Assembly: GCF_900110145.1 (NCBI RefSeq) | Contig: NZ_FOCP01000003.1 | Coordinates: 1 to 64,000, forward strand | DNA: 64,000 nt | Reading direction: 5' to 3' | Source of the DNA: Nitrosomonas marina | GTDB taxonomy: Bacteria > Pseudomonadota > Gammaproteobacteria > Burkholderiales > Nitrosomonadaceae | Part shown: positions 32,053 through 43,384 of the stretch, piece after piece | Position numbering within the stretch: position 1 is the stretch's first letter | Layout of the letters: each line of letters starts with the position of its first letter | Position numbers and translations under genes: made by a program | The notes under the pieces: generated by a model | Databases searched by the model: none | Seen by the model: only the letters and a program-made list of their open reading frames with translations | What the model was told of the DNA's origin: nothing

Positions 32053-34110
32053 TTACAGCAACGGAATAATCATTAATGCCACTATATTGATAATTTTAAT
32101 CAATGGGTTAATTGCCGGTCCGGCTGTATCCTTGTACGGATCACCCACGGTATCACCTGTGACAGAGGCTTTATGCGCTTCGCTGTTCTTGCCCCCAAAA
32201 TTACCGTCCTCAATATGCTTCTTGGCATTATCCCAAGCACCACCACCGGCTGTCATGGAAATCGCCACAAACAGACCGGTAACAATAGAACCCATGAGCA
32301 CACCACCGAGCGCCTGAGGCCCAAGCAAAACGCCAACCAGTAACGGAGCGAGCACAGGAAGAAGTGACGGAATCATCATTTCCTTGATAGCCGCTTTAGT
32401 CAGCATATCGACCGCGCGCGAATAGTCAGGTTTGGCAGTGCCTTCCATAATTCCATCGATTTCCCTGAACTGACGGCGCACTTCAATCACCACTGAGCTG
32501 GCAGCACGTCCAACTGCTTCCATAGACATGGCGCCAAACAGATATGGTATTAGTCCGCCGATAAACAAGCCAATGATGACCATATGATTGGATAAATCAA
32601 ATGTCAGCATATGACCCGCTTTCTCCAATCCGTGCGTATAATCCGCAAACAACACTAATGCTGCAAGACCGGCAGACCCAATTGCATAACCTTTGGTCAC
32701 TGCTTTTGTTGTATTGCCGACGGCGTCGAGTGGATCGGTAATCGCACGTACAGACTCAGGCATTTCCGCCATTTCCGCTATACCACCTGCATTATCGGTA
32801 ATCGGTCCGTAGGCATCAAGCGCCACGATAATACCCGTCATTGACAGCATTGCGGTTGCGGCAATAGCAATGCCGTATAAACCGGCCAGTGAATAAGCCA
32901 TCAGAATGCTCAGACAGACTGCCAATACTGGCGCCGCGGTTGCGCGCATTGACACACCCAGGCCGGCAATAATATTGGTGGCATGTCCTGTGGTGGAAGC
33001 TTCGGCAATATGCTGCACTGGCGGATAATCGGTTGATGTGTAATATTCGGTTATCACGACCATCGCCCCCGTCAGCAGCAAACCAATTGCAGCAGCCAGA
33101 TAAACACGCATTACCAGCGCGCCACCGGCAACTTCAACACCCGAAACTTCAAGCGACATATCTGCCATAAACCAGACGGTCACAGGTAAATAGGCAAGCA
33201 GCGCAATACCGCCGGCAACAATCAATCCGCGATACAATGCTTTCATGATTGTTCCGCCTTCCTGCATTTTGACGTAGTAACAGCCGATAATTGATGCAAT
33301 GATAGAAACCGCACCCAGCATGAGTGGATAAACCACAGCGCTCATTTCATTATTCAAAAAGAGCAATGCGCCTAACAGCATGGTTGCGATAATCGTCACT
33401 GCATAGGTTTCAAACAAATCAGCTGCCATACCCGCGCAATCGCCAACATTATCGCCGACGTTATCGGCAATCACTGCAGGGTTACGTGGATCATCTTCTG
33501 GAATGCCAGCTTCAACCTTACCGACCAGATCCGCACCGACGTCAGCGCCCTTGGTAAAAATACCACCGCCCAAACGCGCAAAAATAGAAATCAGCGAACC
33601 GCCAAAAGCAAAACCAATTAAAGGTTTAATTACATCGCTGACCGCGGCGTCGGGATCCGCACCATTAAACAACCAGGCGCTATAACCGGCAACGCCCAGC
33701 AGTCCCAGACCAACAACCAGCATACCCGTGACCGCACCGCCACGAAATGCGATTGCAAGCGCCTCATTCAAACCGGTGCGGGCTGCTTCTGCTGTGCGCA
33801 CATTGGAATGGACAGAAACATTCATTCCGAGATATCCGGCCGCTCCGGACAAAATAGCGCCAAGTGCAAAACCGACCGCAGTATCCCACGTTAATACCAG
33901 GCCAATAGCCAGAAACAGAACCAACCCCACAATACCGATAGTTGTATATTGACGATTGAGATACGCCGAGGCGCCTTCCTGTATTGCAGAGGCAATTTCC
34001 TGCATGCGTGAATTACCGGTAGACTGGGTGTAAATCCCTCTGATCCATATGCCGCTGTATATCAGGGCTAGAATCCCACTACCAATTGCGATAATTAAAC
34101 CGTTAGACAT
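32053..34110 (-). CDS. hppA: membrane-bound proton-pumping pyrophosphatase
   Basis: Splits pyrophosphate and moves protons across the membrane. The 685-residue protein is almost wholly hydrophobic helices (about 16) and carries the substrate motif [13 protein letters not shown] followed by [11 protein letters not shown]. The helix segment [12 protein letters not shown] has Lys (near residue 469) at the position that marks the potassium-independent subclass, so proton pumping without K+ is expected. ATG 34110 has GGAG 6 bases before it; the GTG at 34122 overlaps that site. It stands next to a pyrophosphate-type phosphofructokinase and adk, forming a pyrophosphate-energy group. Confidence 0.93.
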   Translation of the reverse strand: MSNGLIIAIGSGILALIYSGIWIRGIYTQSTGNSRMQEIASAIQEGASAYLNRQYTTIGIVGLVLFLAIGLVLTWDTAVGFALGAILSGAAGYLGMNVSVHSNVRTAEAARTGLNEALAIAFRGGAVTGMLVVGLGLLGVAGYSAWLFNGADPDAAVSDVIKPLIGFAFGGSLISIFARLGGGIFTKGADVGADLVGKVEAGIPEDDPRNPAVIADNVGDNVGDCAGMAADLFETYAVTIIATMLLGALLFLNNEMSAVVYPLMLGAVSIIASIIGCYYVKMQEGGTIMKALYRGLIVAGGIALLAYLPVTVWFMADMSLEVSGVEVAGGALVMRVYLAAAIGLLLTGAMVVITEYYTSTDYPPVQHIAEASTTGHATNIIAGLGVSMRATAAPVLAVCLSILMAYSLAGLYGIAIAATAMLSMTGIIVALDAYGPITDNAGGIAEMAEMPESVRAITDPLDAVGNTTKAVTKGYAIGSAGLAALVLFADYTHGLEKAGHMLTFDLSNHMVIIGLFIGGLIPYLFGAMSMEAVGRAASSVVIEVRRQFREIDGIMEGTAKPDYSRAVDMLTKAAIKEMMIPSLLPVLAPLLVGVLLGPQALGGVLMGSIVTGLFVAISMTAGGGAWDNAKKHIEDGNFGGKNSEAHKASVTGDTVGDPYKDTAGPAINPLIKIINIVALMIIPLL

Positions 34111-34260
34111 AAAGAACTCCACTTAAAGTCAGACCATTTAAAATCATACGTAGAATTTCGGCCTAATAATTCCACATAATTAAATACTTGTTCAAAACCC
34201 CAGGGAAAAAGGCCCATATTTTATATGCACTTGTTGTTTATATGCACCTTTTTTAGCCGC

Positions 34261-35520
34261 CTAGATTTCAAACCCTTCCAGTTTCTTTGCAACTGACGCA
34301 TTTTTTAGCCGCACGTAATCTGGCAAACCGTTTTTGTAGGGTGGATAATCTTCACCTTCAATGAGTGGCAGAAGATACTCACGACAAGCTTCAGTGATAC
34401 CGAACCCATCTTCACTGATATATTCAGCCGGCATCATTTTTTCAACATTTGCGACATTTGCAAGTTCGGCCATACCAACCTTCCAGCTGTAAGGCGTGTT
34501 GGAAACACGCTCAATTGTTGGCATAACAGAGTTGTGGCCGGCAATCGCGTACTCGACAGCTGCCTTACCCATAGCATAGGCCTGGTCAACATCTGTTTTG
34601 GATGCAATATGACGAGCAGCACGCTGCAGATAATCAGCCACGCCCCAGTGATATTTCAGCCCCAGACCGTCTTTGATGATATTGGCCACAACCGGTGCAA
34701 CACCACCCAGCTGCGCATGACCGAAAGCATCCCGTAACCCCTGATCAGACAGAAACTTGCCATCCTCGCCTTTAACACCTTCAGAGACGACCACAGAGCA
34801 ATAACCGAATTTCTTGACATAACCGTCTACTTTGGCGAGAAATTTCGCTTTATCAAACGTTATCTCCGGAAATAGAATTACGATCGGTATTTCACAGTCC
34901 TTGCTCGAAGCCAGACCGCCTGCCGCTGCAATCCATCCGGCATGACGGCCCATTACTTCCAGCACGAAAACCTTGGTGGAAGTTTTGGCCATACTGGCCA
35001 CATCAAAACTGGCTTCGCGCGTTGAAACCGCAATATATTTGGCAACCGAACCAAAGCCAGGACAGCAGTCGGTAATCGGCAAGTCATTATCAACGGTTTT
35101 CGGCACATGTATTGCCTGAATCGGAAACCCCAACGTGTCAGAAATTTGCGAAACCTTGAGGCAGGTGTCTGCTGAATCACCACCACCGTTATAAAAAAAG
35201 TATCCGATATTATGCGCCTTGAACACCTCGATTAAACGCTCGTATTCACGGCGGTTCTGCTCTATGCTTTTTAGCTTGTACCGACATGAACCGAAACCGC
35301 CCGATGGGGTATGGCGCAGCGCTGCAATCGCTTCTGCCGAATCGGCGCTGGTATCGATCAAATCCTCGGTCAATGCACCGATAATGCCGTTGCGACCAGC
35401 ATATACATTCCCGATTTTGTCGGGATGCTGGCGCGCGGCTTCAATAACACCGGCTGCCGAAGCATTAATCACAGCCGTCACGCCACCAGATTGAGCATAA
35501 AATGCATTTTTTATGGACAT
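34261..35520 (-). CDS. pfp: 6-phosphofructokinase, pyrophosphate-dependent type
   Basis: The 419-residue enzyme phosphorylates fructose 6-phosphate. The phosphoryl-donor loop reads NGGGDSADTCLKVS; an Asp-Ser pair here rather than Gly-Gly-Asp-Gly-Ser is the mark of PPi-using enzymes. The catalytic motif PKTVDNDLPITD and the sugar-phosphate motif EVMGRHAGWIAA are intact. PPi enzymes are reversible, so in an autotroph it can act as a bisphosphatase in the Calvin cycle while regenerating PPi. It lies 150 bases upstream of hppA. Donor choice is inferred from motifs. Confidence 0.88.
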   Translation of the reverse strand: MSIKNAFYAQSGGVTAVINASAAGVIEAARQHPDKIGNVYAGRNGIIGALTEDLIDTSADSAEAIAALRHTPSGGFGSCRYKLKSIEQNRREYERLIEVFKAHNIGYFFYNGGGDSADTCLKVSQISDTLGFPIQAIHVPKTVDNDLPITDCCPGFGSVAKYIAVSTREASFDVASMAKTSTKVFVLEVMGRHAGWIAAAGGLASSKDCEIPIVILFPEITFDKAKFLAKVDGYVKKFGYCSVVVSEGVKGEDGKFLSDQGLRDAFGHAQLGGVAPVVANIIKDGLGLKYHWGVADYLQRAARHIASKTDVDQAYAMGKAAVEYAIAGHNSVMPTIERVSNTPYSWKVGMAELANVANVEKMMPAEYISEDGFGITEACREYLLPLIEGEDYPPYKNGLPDYVRLKNASVAKKLEGFEI

Positions 35521-35701
35521 AACATTATTTCTCCTGATTGATCAAATCGTAAGCAAAACCCTACTGCCAAAAGATACAATCCTTTAATTTAAAACTACAG
35601 AGTATATAAAAGCCCTATGCAATCACTATGACTCTTATATTGCTACTGTGCTGTTTTTTTGAAAGCGATACGATAAAACTATGACGTCAAACGTGCGGCA
35701 T

Positions 35702-36379
<678 letters not shown>

Positions 36380-36605
36380 CTATTGTCAGTATGTTCTGCG
36401 ATAAATGCGTATCATTGACAGCTGAAAAGCAATTCACTAGCTGTCACAAAATTTCCGGTCGACATTATAGCTTAGGCTGGCAAGATACTCGAGACTTGTT
36501 TTATTCCAGGATCAAAAAAATTAAATAAAAGCTGCTTGAAAACAACAAGCTTCATCAATCAGACCTGAATATGCGATAATCTTCCGATTCACTACAGGAA
36601 AAAAA

Positions 36606-37640
36606 ATGGACGAAAACAGAAGCAAAGCGCTCGCTGTAGCGCTGTCCCAGATTGAAAAACAGTTTGGCAAAGGCTCAATTATGCGAATGGGCGACAACGA
36701 TGTCGCCAACGATATACAGGTGGTTTCTACCGGATCACTTAGCCTTGACATTGCTCTGGGCGTTGGTGGTTTGCCGCGCGGTCGCGTCATAGAAATATAT
36801 GGCCCGGAATCGTCAGGTAAAACAACACTTACCCTGCAAGTGATCGCCGAAATGCAGAAACTCGGAGGAACAGCGGCATTTATCGACGCGGAACATGCAC
36901 TGGATCCACACTATGCCAAGAAAATAGGCGTCAACGTTCAGGAGCTTCTGATTTCACAACCGGACAATGGCGAGCAGGCGCTGGAAATCGCGGACATGCT
37001 GGTCCGTTCCGGTTCAATCGATATTGTCGTTATTGATTCTGTCGCTGCGCTTACGCCACGAGCTGAAATTGAGGGTGAAATGGGTGATCCGCAAATGGGT
37101 TTACAGGCCAGGCTGATGTCTCAAGCACTCAGAAAGCTGACCGCCAACATTAAACGCAGCAACACCATGGTAATTTTCATCAATCAGATCCGCATGAAAA
37201 TCGGTGTCATTTTCGGTAACCCAGAGACCACGACGGGCGGCAACGCACTGAAATTCTACGCTTCCGTCCGGCTTGAAATACGTCGCACCGGCGCTATCAA
37301 AAAAGGAGAAGAAACCATTGGTAACGAAACACGCGTGAAGGTGGTCAAGAACAAGGTCGCACCGCCCTTCAAGCAGGCTGAATTTGATATTCTATACGGC
37401 GAGGGGATTTCCCGTGAAAGCGAGATTATCGAACTGGGCGTGCAGCATAAATTAATCGATAAAGCCGGAGCCTGGTATTCCTACAACGGCGACAAAATCG
37501 GCCAGGGTAAAGACAACGTACGTGAATATCTCAAGGAGCACCACGAAACCGCGCAGGACATCGAACAGAAAATCCGTGAGGCGGTTGGTATTTTCAGTCC
37601 CGACAATTCATCCCGGACACCTAAAGACAAAGAACAATGA
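36606..37640 (+). CDS. recA: recombinase RecA
   Basis: The 344-residue protein forms filaments on single-stranded DNA, drives strand exchange and triggers LexA cleavage. It has Walker [11 protein letters not shown] (about 66-75), the catalytic Glu region DAEHALDP, Walker [13 protein letters not shown], and the DNA loop 2 segment [15 protein letters not shown]. Length is normal with an acidic C-terminus. A clear LexA box is not seen in the 246 bases before it. Its stop overlaps recX in ATGA. Confidence 0.97.
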   Translation: MDENRSKALAVALSQIEKQFGKGSIMRMGDNDVANDIQVVSTGSLSLDIALGVGGLPRGRVIEIYGPESSGKTTLTLQVIAEMQKLGGTAAFIDAEHALDPHYAKKIGVNVQELLISQPDNGEQALEIADMLVRSGSIDIVVIDSVAALTPRAEIEGEMGDPQMGLQARLMSQALRKLTANIKRSNTMVIFINQIRMKIGVIFGNPETTTGGNALKFYASVRLEIRRTGAIKKGEETIGNETRVKVVKNKVAPPFKQAEFDILYGEGISRESEIIELGVQHKLIDKAGAWYSYNGDKIGQGKDNVREYLKEHHETAQDIEQKIREAVGIFSPDNSSRTPKDKEQ

Positions 37641-38101
37641 AAGTGTCGGACAGCAATTCACTGCGGCTTGAAACACGCGCGTTACGCTATCTGGCCAGAC
37701 GCGAGCATTCCCGGTACGAACTGGAAAAAAAGCTGTCTGCTCATGAACAATCAGCCCAGGTGTTGTCCGAAGTGCTCGACCGGCTCGAGCAGCAGGGTTA
37801 TTTATCCACCGAACGATTTGCCGAACAGACCAGCCGGACACGACGATCACGATTCGGCAGCCAGCGTATCGTACACGAGCTCAAAGAAAAGGGCGTCGAC
37901 GCAACACACATTGCCAGGCTATTGCCCGACCTTATGGCAACGGATCTAGAAACTGCCTGGCAAGTCTGGCAAAAAAAATTCGGCACACCACCCCGTGATA
38001 TCAAAGAACGGGGCAGGCAAATGCGTTTTCTGACAGGCCGGGGCTTTTCACCGGAGATTATCCGCAAGGTATTGCTACAGGCTGAAAAGGATGCACAATG
38101 A
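37637..38101 (+). CDS. recX: regulatory protein RecX
   Basis: A 154-residue, strongly basic helical protein that binds and restrains RecA filaments. It shows the RecX repeats: [34 protein letters not shown] and [16 protein letters not shown]. It is coupled to recA by a 4-base overlap and overlaps the following gene the same way. Confidence 0.93.
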   Translation: MKVSDSNSLRLETRALRYLARREHSRYELEKKLSAHEQSAQVLSEVLDRLEQQGYLSTERFAEQTSRTRRSRFGSQRIVHELKEKGVDATHIARLLPDLMATDLETAWQVWQKKFGTPPRDIKERGRQMRFLTGRGFSPEIIRKVLLQAEKDAQ

Positions 38102-38454
38102 AATCTACTATTGCTGTAATCACAATCGGTTTTTCTCTTCTGCTGTTGATACTGGTCGCGCCTGTGTATGCCAGCAGCATCACGGCAATACAGGAAATCA
38201 ATACCTCACCGGCCCGCTTTGACGGCAAGACGGTAACACTCAGAGGCGTCACCAAAGATCCAACACGCATTCCTGTCATTGACCTAAAAGCCTATGTTCT
38301 GGAAGATGATACCGGCGAGATTATCATACTCACAAGCGACAATCTGCCTGAGATGGGCAAAACAACTACAGTGCGTGTCTGTATTGATCATCTTGCGGTT
38401 ATCAAGGGCGAAGCACTGGGCACGACGGTTGTAGAATTGCAACGATACGAATAA
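38098..38454 (+). CDS. small exported protein, possible OB fold
   Basis: A 118-residue product with a clear signal peptide (MKST, hydrophobic core to about residue 22, cleavage near VYA/SS) and a beta-rich mature part of about 93 residues. The pattern [27 protein letters not shown] and [16 protein letters not shown] resembles the five-strand OB-fold proteins of bacterial periplasms. No partner is known. It is translationally coupled to recX and lies 11 bases before alaS, so it travels in the recA operon although its export signal suggests an unrelated job. Confidence 0.75.
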   Translation: MKSTIAVITIGFSLLLLILVAPVYASSITAIQEINTSPARFDGKTVTLRGVTKDPTRIPVIDLKAYVLEDDTGEIIILTSDNLPEMGKTTTVRVCIDHLAVIKGEALGTTVVELQRYE

Positions 38455-38465
38455 ATACAAAACCG

Positions 38466-41066
38466 ATGAGAAGCAGCGAAATACGACAAAAATTCCTGGA
38501 TTTTTTTAAGACACACGGTCATACCATTATTGCATCCAGTCCGCTGGTACCCGCTAACGACCCAACCTTGCTGTTCACCAACGCAGGGATGGTTCAGTTC
38601 AAGGATGTATTCCTGGGCCAGGACCAGAGAAATTACACGCGCGCCGCCAGTTCACAACGTTGCGTACGCGCCGGCGGCAAGCACAACGATCTGGAAAATG
38701 TCGGCTATACGGCACGGCACCATACTTTCTTTGAAATGCTCGGCAACTTTAGTTTTGGCGATTATTTCAAACGCAACGCGATTCAATTTGCCTGGGAGTT
38801 TCTGACCGTCACTCTTACAATCCCGCAGGAAAAACTCTGGATCACTGTCTACGCCGAGGATGACGAAGCCGCCGACATCTGGCTCAACGAAATCGGCATC
38901 AGTCCCGAGCGGCTCGTACGTATCGACACCATGGACAATTTCTGGCAGATGGGTGATACCGGCCCCTGCGGACCCTGCTCCGAAATCTTTTACGATCATG
39001 GTCCCGATGTCGCAGGCGGCCCGCCCGGTTCCGCCGATGCGGAAGGCGACCGCTACATCGAAATCTGGAACCTGGTCTTCATGCAGTTTAACCGTGACAG
39101 CGGCGGCGAATTGCATCCGCTGCCCAAACCATCGGTCGACACCGGCATGGGACTCGAACGCATTTCCGCCGTCATGCAGCAGGTGCACAGCAACTACGAC
39201 ATCGATTTGTTTCAGGATTTGATCAAAGCTGCCGCACATGTCACAAACACGCAGAATCTTGAAGACAACTCGCTCAAAGTCATCGCCGATCATATCCGCG
39301 CGTGCGCTTTTCTGATCACTGACGGTGTAATACCTGGCAGCGAAGGCCGCGGGTATGTATTACGGCGCATCATCCGCCGCGCAATTCGACACGGATACCG
39401 CCTGGGCCAGAATAAGCCGTTTTTTTACCGCCTGGTAACTGATCTGTGTAATGTCATGGGCGAAGCCTACCCTGAACTGCCCGCAGCAAAAGAACGGGTT
39501 GCCGGCGTTCTGCGACAGGAGGAAGAACGGTTTGCCGAAACGCTGGAGCACGGCATGCAGGTGCTGGATAACGCGATCAGCAAAAAAATCAGCGTGCTTG
39601 ATGGCGAAACAGCTTTTCGCCTGTATGATACCTTTGGCTTTCCACTCGACCTGACCGCTGACATCGCCCGCGAACGCGGCATCAGCATAGACAACGAAGG
39701 ATTTGAGAGATCCATGGCACGGCAGCGTGAACAGGCACGCGCTGCCAACAAATTCACCATGAACGAAGAAGGCCTAACCTATAACGGCAACCAGACTGTT
39801 TTTCACGGTTATGACGCGCTGCAGCATGAAGGAAAAATTTTAGCGATCTACAAAGAAGGCACACCGGTCGATTTTATAGAAGCAGGCGATGAAGCAGTCA
39901 TTGTGCTGGATCATACGCCTTTTTACGCTGAATCGGGCGGCCAGGTCGGCGACAGCGGAAAGCTATTGGCAGGCAACGGTACATTTAATGTAACAAATAC
40001 GCAAAAAATACAAGCGAATGTTTTCGGCCACAAAGGCGTTTTGAGCAGCGGACGAGTAGTTATTGGCGACAAAGTACTTGCTGACGTTGATTCATTAGCG
40101 CGCGTTCGGACTACGCGCAACCATTCTGCAACGCATCTAATGCACAAAGCACTACGGGAGGTATTGGGCGATCATGTACAGCAAAAAGGTTCACTGGTAG
40201 ATCATGAGAGAACACGTTTCGATTTTTCCCATAACGAACCAATGACTGAGCAGCAAATTCGCTTGGTGGAAAAGAAGGTAAATGAAGAAATCCTTATCAA
40301 TACAGAGTGCCAGGCACGCATCATGGCGATTGAAGAAGCACAAAAATCCGGCGCAATGATGCTTTTCGGTGAAAAATATGGTGACGAAGTACGCGTACTG
40401 GATATTGGTTCTTCACGCGAATTGTGTGGCGGAACTCACGTGAAGCGTACTGGCGATATCGGATTGTTTAAGATCATTTCCGAGAGTGGTGTGGCTGCAG
40501 GAGTACGGCGCGTTGAGGCCTGCACAGGTGATCGCGCACTGGGTTATGTAGAAACACTGGAAGACGATCGAAGAGCAAGTGCGGCAATGCTGAAAGTTCC
40601 ATTACATCAGGGTGGTGCAATACCAATGGCTGTTCACCATTTGCAACAGGACAAAAAAGCACTTGAGAAAGAACTCTCCACACTGAAAACGAAACTTGCC
40701 GGCTCTCAAAGTAATGACCTGGTATCGCAAGCACAAGACATCAAAGGCGTCAAAGTACTCACTGCAAACCTCGAAGGCGCCAACGCAAAATCGCTGCGCG
40801 AAACACTGGACAAACTCAAAGATAAACTCGAGACCTGCATCATTGTGCTGGCTACTGTTGAGGCTGAAAAAATCGCCTTGATTGCTGGCGTAAGTAACAA
40901 TCTTACCAAGCAGATCAAAGCCGGCGAACTCGTCAACTTCGTTGCCCGGCAGGTAGGCGGCAAAGGTGGCGGCAGGCCAGACATGGCGCAGGCGGGCGGC
41001 ACGCAGCCGGATGGATTGCCTGCGGCATTGCAGAGTGTAAATGGTTGGATAGAAAATAAGTTATAG
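38466..41066 (+). CDS. alaS: alanyl-tRNA synthetase
   Basis: The 866-residue class II enzyme charges tRNA-Ala. The N-terminal catalytic core ([26 protein letters not shown]), the editing domain with zinc motifs [11 protein letters not shown] and [10 protein letters not shown], and the C-terminal DHHA1/C-Ala domain ending [20 protein letters not shown] are complete. Base composition changes inside the gene: one hand-counted 60-base block in the 5' half (39121-39180) is 62% GC and one in the 3' half (40261-40320) is 43%. A diverged second copy of the 3' end lies at 45.4-45.6 kb. Confidence 0.96.
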   Translation: MRSSEIRQKFLDFFKTHGHTIIASSPLVPANDPTLLFTNAGMVQFKDVFLGQDQRNYTRAASSQRCVRAGGKHNDLENVGYTARHHTFFEMLGNFSFGDYFKRNAIQFAWEFLTVTLTIPQEKLWITVYAEDDEAADIWLNEIGISPERLVRIDTMDNFWQMGDTGPCGPCSEIFYDHGPDVAGGPPGSADAEGDRYIEIWNLVFMQFNRDSGGELHPLPKPSVDTGMGLERISAVMQQVHSNYDIDLFQDLIKAAAHVTNTQNLEDNSLKVIADHIRACAFLITDGVIPGSEGRGYVLRRIIRRAIRHGYRLGQNKPFFYRLVTDLCNVMGEAYPELPAAKERVAGVLRQEEERFAETLEHGMQVLDNAISKKISVLDGETAFRLYDTFGFPLDLTADIARERGISIDNEGFERSMARQREQARAANKFTMNEEGLTYNGNQTVFHGYDALQHEGKILAIYKEGTPVDFIEAGDEAVIVLDHTPFYAESGGQVGDSGKLLAGNGTFNVTNTQKIQANVFGHKGVLSSGRVVIGDKVLADVDSLARVRTTRNHSATHLMHKALREVLGDHVQQKGSLVDHERTRFDFSHNEPMTEQQIRLVEKKVNEEILINTECQARIMAIEEAQKSGAMMLFGEKYGDEVRVLDIGSSRELCGGTHVKRTGDIGLFKIISESGVAAGVRRVEACTGDRALGYVETLEDDRRASAAMLKVPLHQGGAIPMAVHHLQQDKKALEKELSTLKTKLAGSQSNDLVSQAQDIKGVKVLTANLEGANAKSLRETLDKLKDKLETCIIVLATVEAEKIALIAGVSNNLTKQIKAGELVNFVARQVGGKGGGRPDMAQAGGTQPDGLPAALQSVNGWIENKL

Positions 41067-41104
41067 AAGGCATTAAAGGACTGTAAGACTGTGTAGATAA
41101 GCCC

Positions 41105-41320
41105 ATGAAATCAATCACAGCATCAGATATCGCTGAAATGCCGTTAGAGCAACGCATTTAACTGCTTGAAGATATTTGGGATTCAATCGCGGAAATCCCT
41201 GAAGCTGTAGAAATACCAACATGGCATAAGCAGGAATTGGAGAAAAGACTCGCGGCCTATCATGCAAACCCTGCTGAAGGATCGCCGTGGCAGGATGTTA
41301 AAAAACAAATTTTAGGATAA
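41105..41320 (+). pseudogene. addiction-module antitoxin with an in-frame stop
   Basis: Reading from ATG 41105 gives MKSITASDIAEMPLEQRI, a TAA stop at 41159-41161, then LLEDIWDSIAEIPEAVEI and on to KQEL and WQDVKKQILG, ending at a normal stop. This is the putative addiction-module component family (short RelE/ParE partner antitoxins), where the stopped position is normally Gln (CAA to TAA is one change). Total length 71 residues plus stop is typical. It is 7 bases ahead of the toxin remnant. A restart after the stop is not obvious, so it is probably inactive. Confidence 0.8.
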
Positions 41321-41327
41321 ACGCACT

Positions 41328-41616
41328 GTGCTCACACTTCGGAAAGAAGCCGAGCAGGATTTAAAAGAAGCCTATGAATGGTACGAAGCACAGCGTCAGA
41401 ATCTCGGCATTGAATTCATTGATGAAATAGATGCAGTCATTAACAATGATTGAAGAAACCCCGCAACGATATAAAAAGGTTTACAAAAACATCAGGCGCG
41501 CATTATGCAAACGTTACCCTTTTGCTGTGTTTTTCATGGCTACAAACCAATATATTGTTGTAATTGGCGTTCTTCATCAAAGGCTGCAGCCACGGGTTTG
41601 GCAAGCAAGAAAATAA
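41328..41616 (+). pseudogene. RelE/ParE-type toxin, frameshifted
   Basis: From GTG 41328 the frame reads VLTLRKEAEQDLKEAYEWY, AQRQNLGIEFIDEIDAVIN, then runs into a stop at TGA near 41450. A shift of one base in AACAATGATT restores IEETPQRYKKVYKNIRRALC and the rest (YPFAVFF, VVIGVLHQR) to the stop at 41616. Joined, this is a complete ParE/RelE-like toxin of about 95 residues. With the antitoxin stop just upstream, the pair is a dead toxin-antitoxin unit. Confidence 0.82.
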
Positions 41617-41761
41617 GCGATAAATTCCTGGAATTACAGAAATGTGCAACCGGATCGGTTGCCTGCTGCGTTGGGAAGTGTTACGAGTTGGATAAAGAGG
41701 AAAATTTGAATGTTGTTTTGCAAGACACGACCCCATTTGCACGTGGCTTCCGTATTTCTAT

Positions 41762-41831
41762 GCCTAACGCCGCCATAATTTGCCGCCTGAAGCGCAGCGT
41801 AAGGCGGTCAAATTGATGGCCTTGTTAAGGC
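41762..41831 (-). repeat. attC-like recombination site after the methyltransferase cassette
   Basis: Read on the minus strand, GCCTTAAC at one end and GTTAGGC at the other are the R''/R' boxes, and the arms between them pair as CCAT/ATGG, AATTTG/CAAATT and CCGCCT/AGGCGG. Two unpaired bases (C and A) occur only on one arm, the typical extrahelical bases of integron attC sites. The site overlaps the methyltransferase stop codon. Total length about 70 bases. Confidence 0.82.
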
Positions 41832-42418
41832 TTAGTGGCGATAGTATAAACATGTTTTTCAGGATACTGATCCAGTTCAAGGTGCATAATTGACAAACCA
41901 TTATTGATAAGTAACTGCATATTTTCGTTAATACCAATAGAGCTGTAATAAAAAGTGTCATTGTGCCATTGATCAGTGTGTTCTCCCTGAGCATTACCAA
42001 ATGTATATATTAATACACCATCTTTCGCCAAAAGCTGGCACAGTTTGGATATAACAGGTTTTTGCATAACAAATGGCAAGTGAAAAATGCTATCCCAGGC
42101 GACGATAAAATTAAACTTCTCTTCTGTTTCCCATGAACAAATATCTTGATGCATAAAATGATGCTCTGGGTGATTGCTGCTAGCCAACTTAACCATTTCT
42201 TGCGACACATCTAGCCCTGTAACCGAAAAGCCTCGATCTTGTAATATACGCACAAATCTGCCGCCTGCTCCGCAGCCTACATCAAGTGCTTTTCCGCCGC
42301 CGGAAGTAAATTCAACAGCTCGTTCAAATTGATTTACACCATAAGCAGACCGCACGTGTTGGTCATGCCACCACTGAGCAATTTTGTCGTACTTTGTTCC
42401 TAACTCTGATGGTTCCAT
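41825..42418 (-). CDS. class I SAM-dependent methyltransferase (integron cassette gene)
   Basis: A 197-residue methyltransferase. Motif I is ALDVGCGAGGRFVR (about 44-57), followed by VTGLDVSQEMV with the ribose-binding Asp, DICSWETEEKFNFIVAWDSI (motif II area) and LLAKDGVLIYTFGN. It resembles small-molecule methyltransferases of the UbiE/Methyltransf_11 type; the substrate is unknown. It starts 7 bases after one attC-like site and ends inside another, so it is a gene cassette read leftward, away from intI. Cassettes usually lack promoters and depend on one near the integrase. Confidence 0.82.
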   Translation of the reverse strand: MEPSELGTKYDKIAQWWHDQHVRSAYGVNQFERAVEFTSGGGKALDVGCGAGGRFVRILQDRGFSVTGLDVSQEMVKLASSNHPEHHFMHQDICSWETEEKFNFIVAWDSIFHLPFVMQKPVISKLCQLLAKDGVLIYTFGNAQGEHTDQWHNDTFYYSSIGINENMQLLINNGLSIMHLELDQYPEKHVYTIATKP

Positions 42419-42424
42419 TTGAGA

Positions 42425-42502
42425 GCCTTAACGCCCCGAATCAGCCGCAAAATTGCAAGCGAAGCGCGGCAATTTTGTCGGACTGCATGCGATTGTTATG
42501 TG
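42425..42502 (-). repeat. attC-like recombination site between the two cassettes
   Basis: On the minus strand the site runs from ACATAAC to GCGTTAAGGC. The central arms CCGACAAAATTGC and GCAATTTTGCGG pair over 12 bases with a single bulged A, around a CGCGCTTCGC tip. It starts 18 bases after the stop of the deoxyribosyltransferase-like gene and ends 7 bases before the methyltransferase start. This spacing is standard for integron cassettes. Confidence 0.8.
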
Positions 42503-42519
42503 TGAGATGGCTTGCACTA

Positions 42520-43371
42520 TCAAAATGGAATTTCATCACATTCCACGTCTATGGGAATCTCATAATCATAGTTGCCTTCATGAGTTGCTAATCTCAAAAC
42601 AGATCTTCCAGTTACTCGATAGCTATCTTTCAATTCTTCGCCATCATATGCGTGAGCAAGATACTTTGAGCCTTTGAACTGGAGCTGCGCCCAAGCTTTT
42701 TTGTGAAGTTTTCGAATTGGTGGGCTTATGAAATGCCTTAAGCTGAATTCTGGAATATCTGACTCGGTATTTGGGCAACGTTTCCCCTCTTGTTGCAGAG
42801 TCCATCCTTTGCTTGAGTAAAAGTAGATTGCTTCAATCTCTGGGGAAGCATTTGATGAGTCATTATTTAGATCGATTCGAAAATCCACATCTGCTTTTGC
42901 CGTATATTTGGATTTTTCGAGATTACCAAACACGCTACTGAGCTTCACCTTAACTCTGCTGTTTCGAATATTCTCTATTTGAGATTTCGCCCACTCTAAC
43001 TCGTTAGTTAAAGTCCCCCTGAGGCTCGTTATCGATCCGTTATACACAATATGTCGATGGTGCTTAAGGTCGAAAGGGATATCCTCTGTTTCTTTTGTAA
43101 TCAGGATGCAAAGTTTATCTTTGGCGTGGGCATAACCTACTTCGTAAAACACGTTTGCGTTCTGGCCAGTCATGTCTGCAATGATGATGTCGGCAATCTC
43201 AATCTGGCGATATATGCGCTCTAAGATGCCTTCCTGGTAAATTTGTTCATCTACACGCTCGGCCTTGATGTCCATAGCACTTGCCGTTTCCTTAATCCCC
43301 ATTTTATAGACGTCTTCAAACTCATCATTGAATGGCATGAGAACAAACGCAAATATTGGATCATCTGACAT
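42520..43371 (-). CDS. nucleoside 2-deoxyribosyltransferase-like protein with unknown C-terminal domain (integron cassette gene)
   Basis: A 283-residue soluble protein. Residues about 5-112 match the nucleoside 2-deoxyribosyltransferase/TIR-like fold: FAFVLMPFNDEFEDVY, DEQIYQEGILERIYRQI, ADIIIADMTGQNANVFYEVGYA and KHHRHIVY. Glu77 in the YEVGYA motif fits the catalytic Glu of that superfamily. Residues 140-283 form a beta-rich region (IEAIYFYSSKGW, SYRVTGRSVLRL) not recognised. Related proteins cleave N-glycosidic bonds in nucleosides or NAD, and several act in phage defence; that role here is only a suggestion. GAGG precedes the ATG. It is the first clear cassette from intI. Confidence 0.7.
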   Translation of the reverse strand: MSDDPIFAFVLMPFNDEFEDVYKMGIKETASAMDIKAERVDEQIYQEGILERIYRQIEIADIIIADMTGQNANVFYEVGYAHAKDKLCILITKETEDIPFDLKHHRHIVYNGSITSLRGTLTNELEWAKSQIENIRNSRVKVKLSSVFGNLEKSKYTAKADVDFRIDLNNDSSNASPEIEAIYFYSSKGWTLQQEGKRCPNTESDIPEFSLRHFISPPIRKLHKKAWAQLQFKGSKYLAHAYDGEELKDSYRVTGRSVLRLATHEGNYDYEIPIDVECDEIPF

Positions 43372-43384
43372 TACTTTTCCTCAC

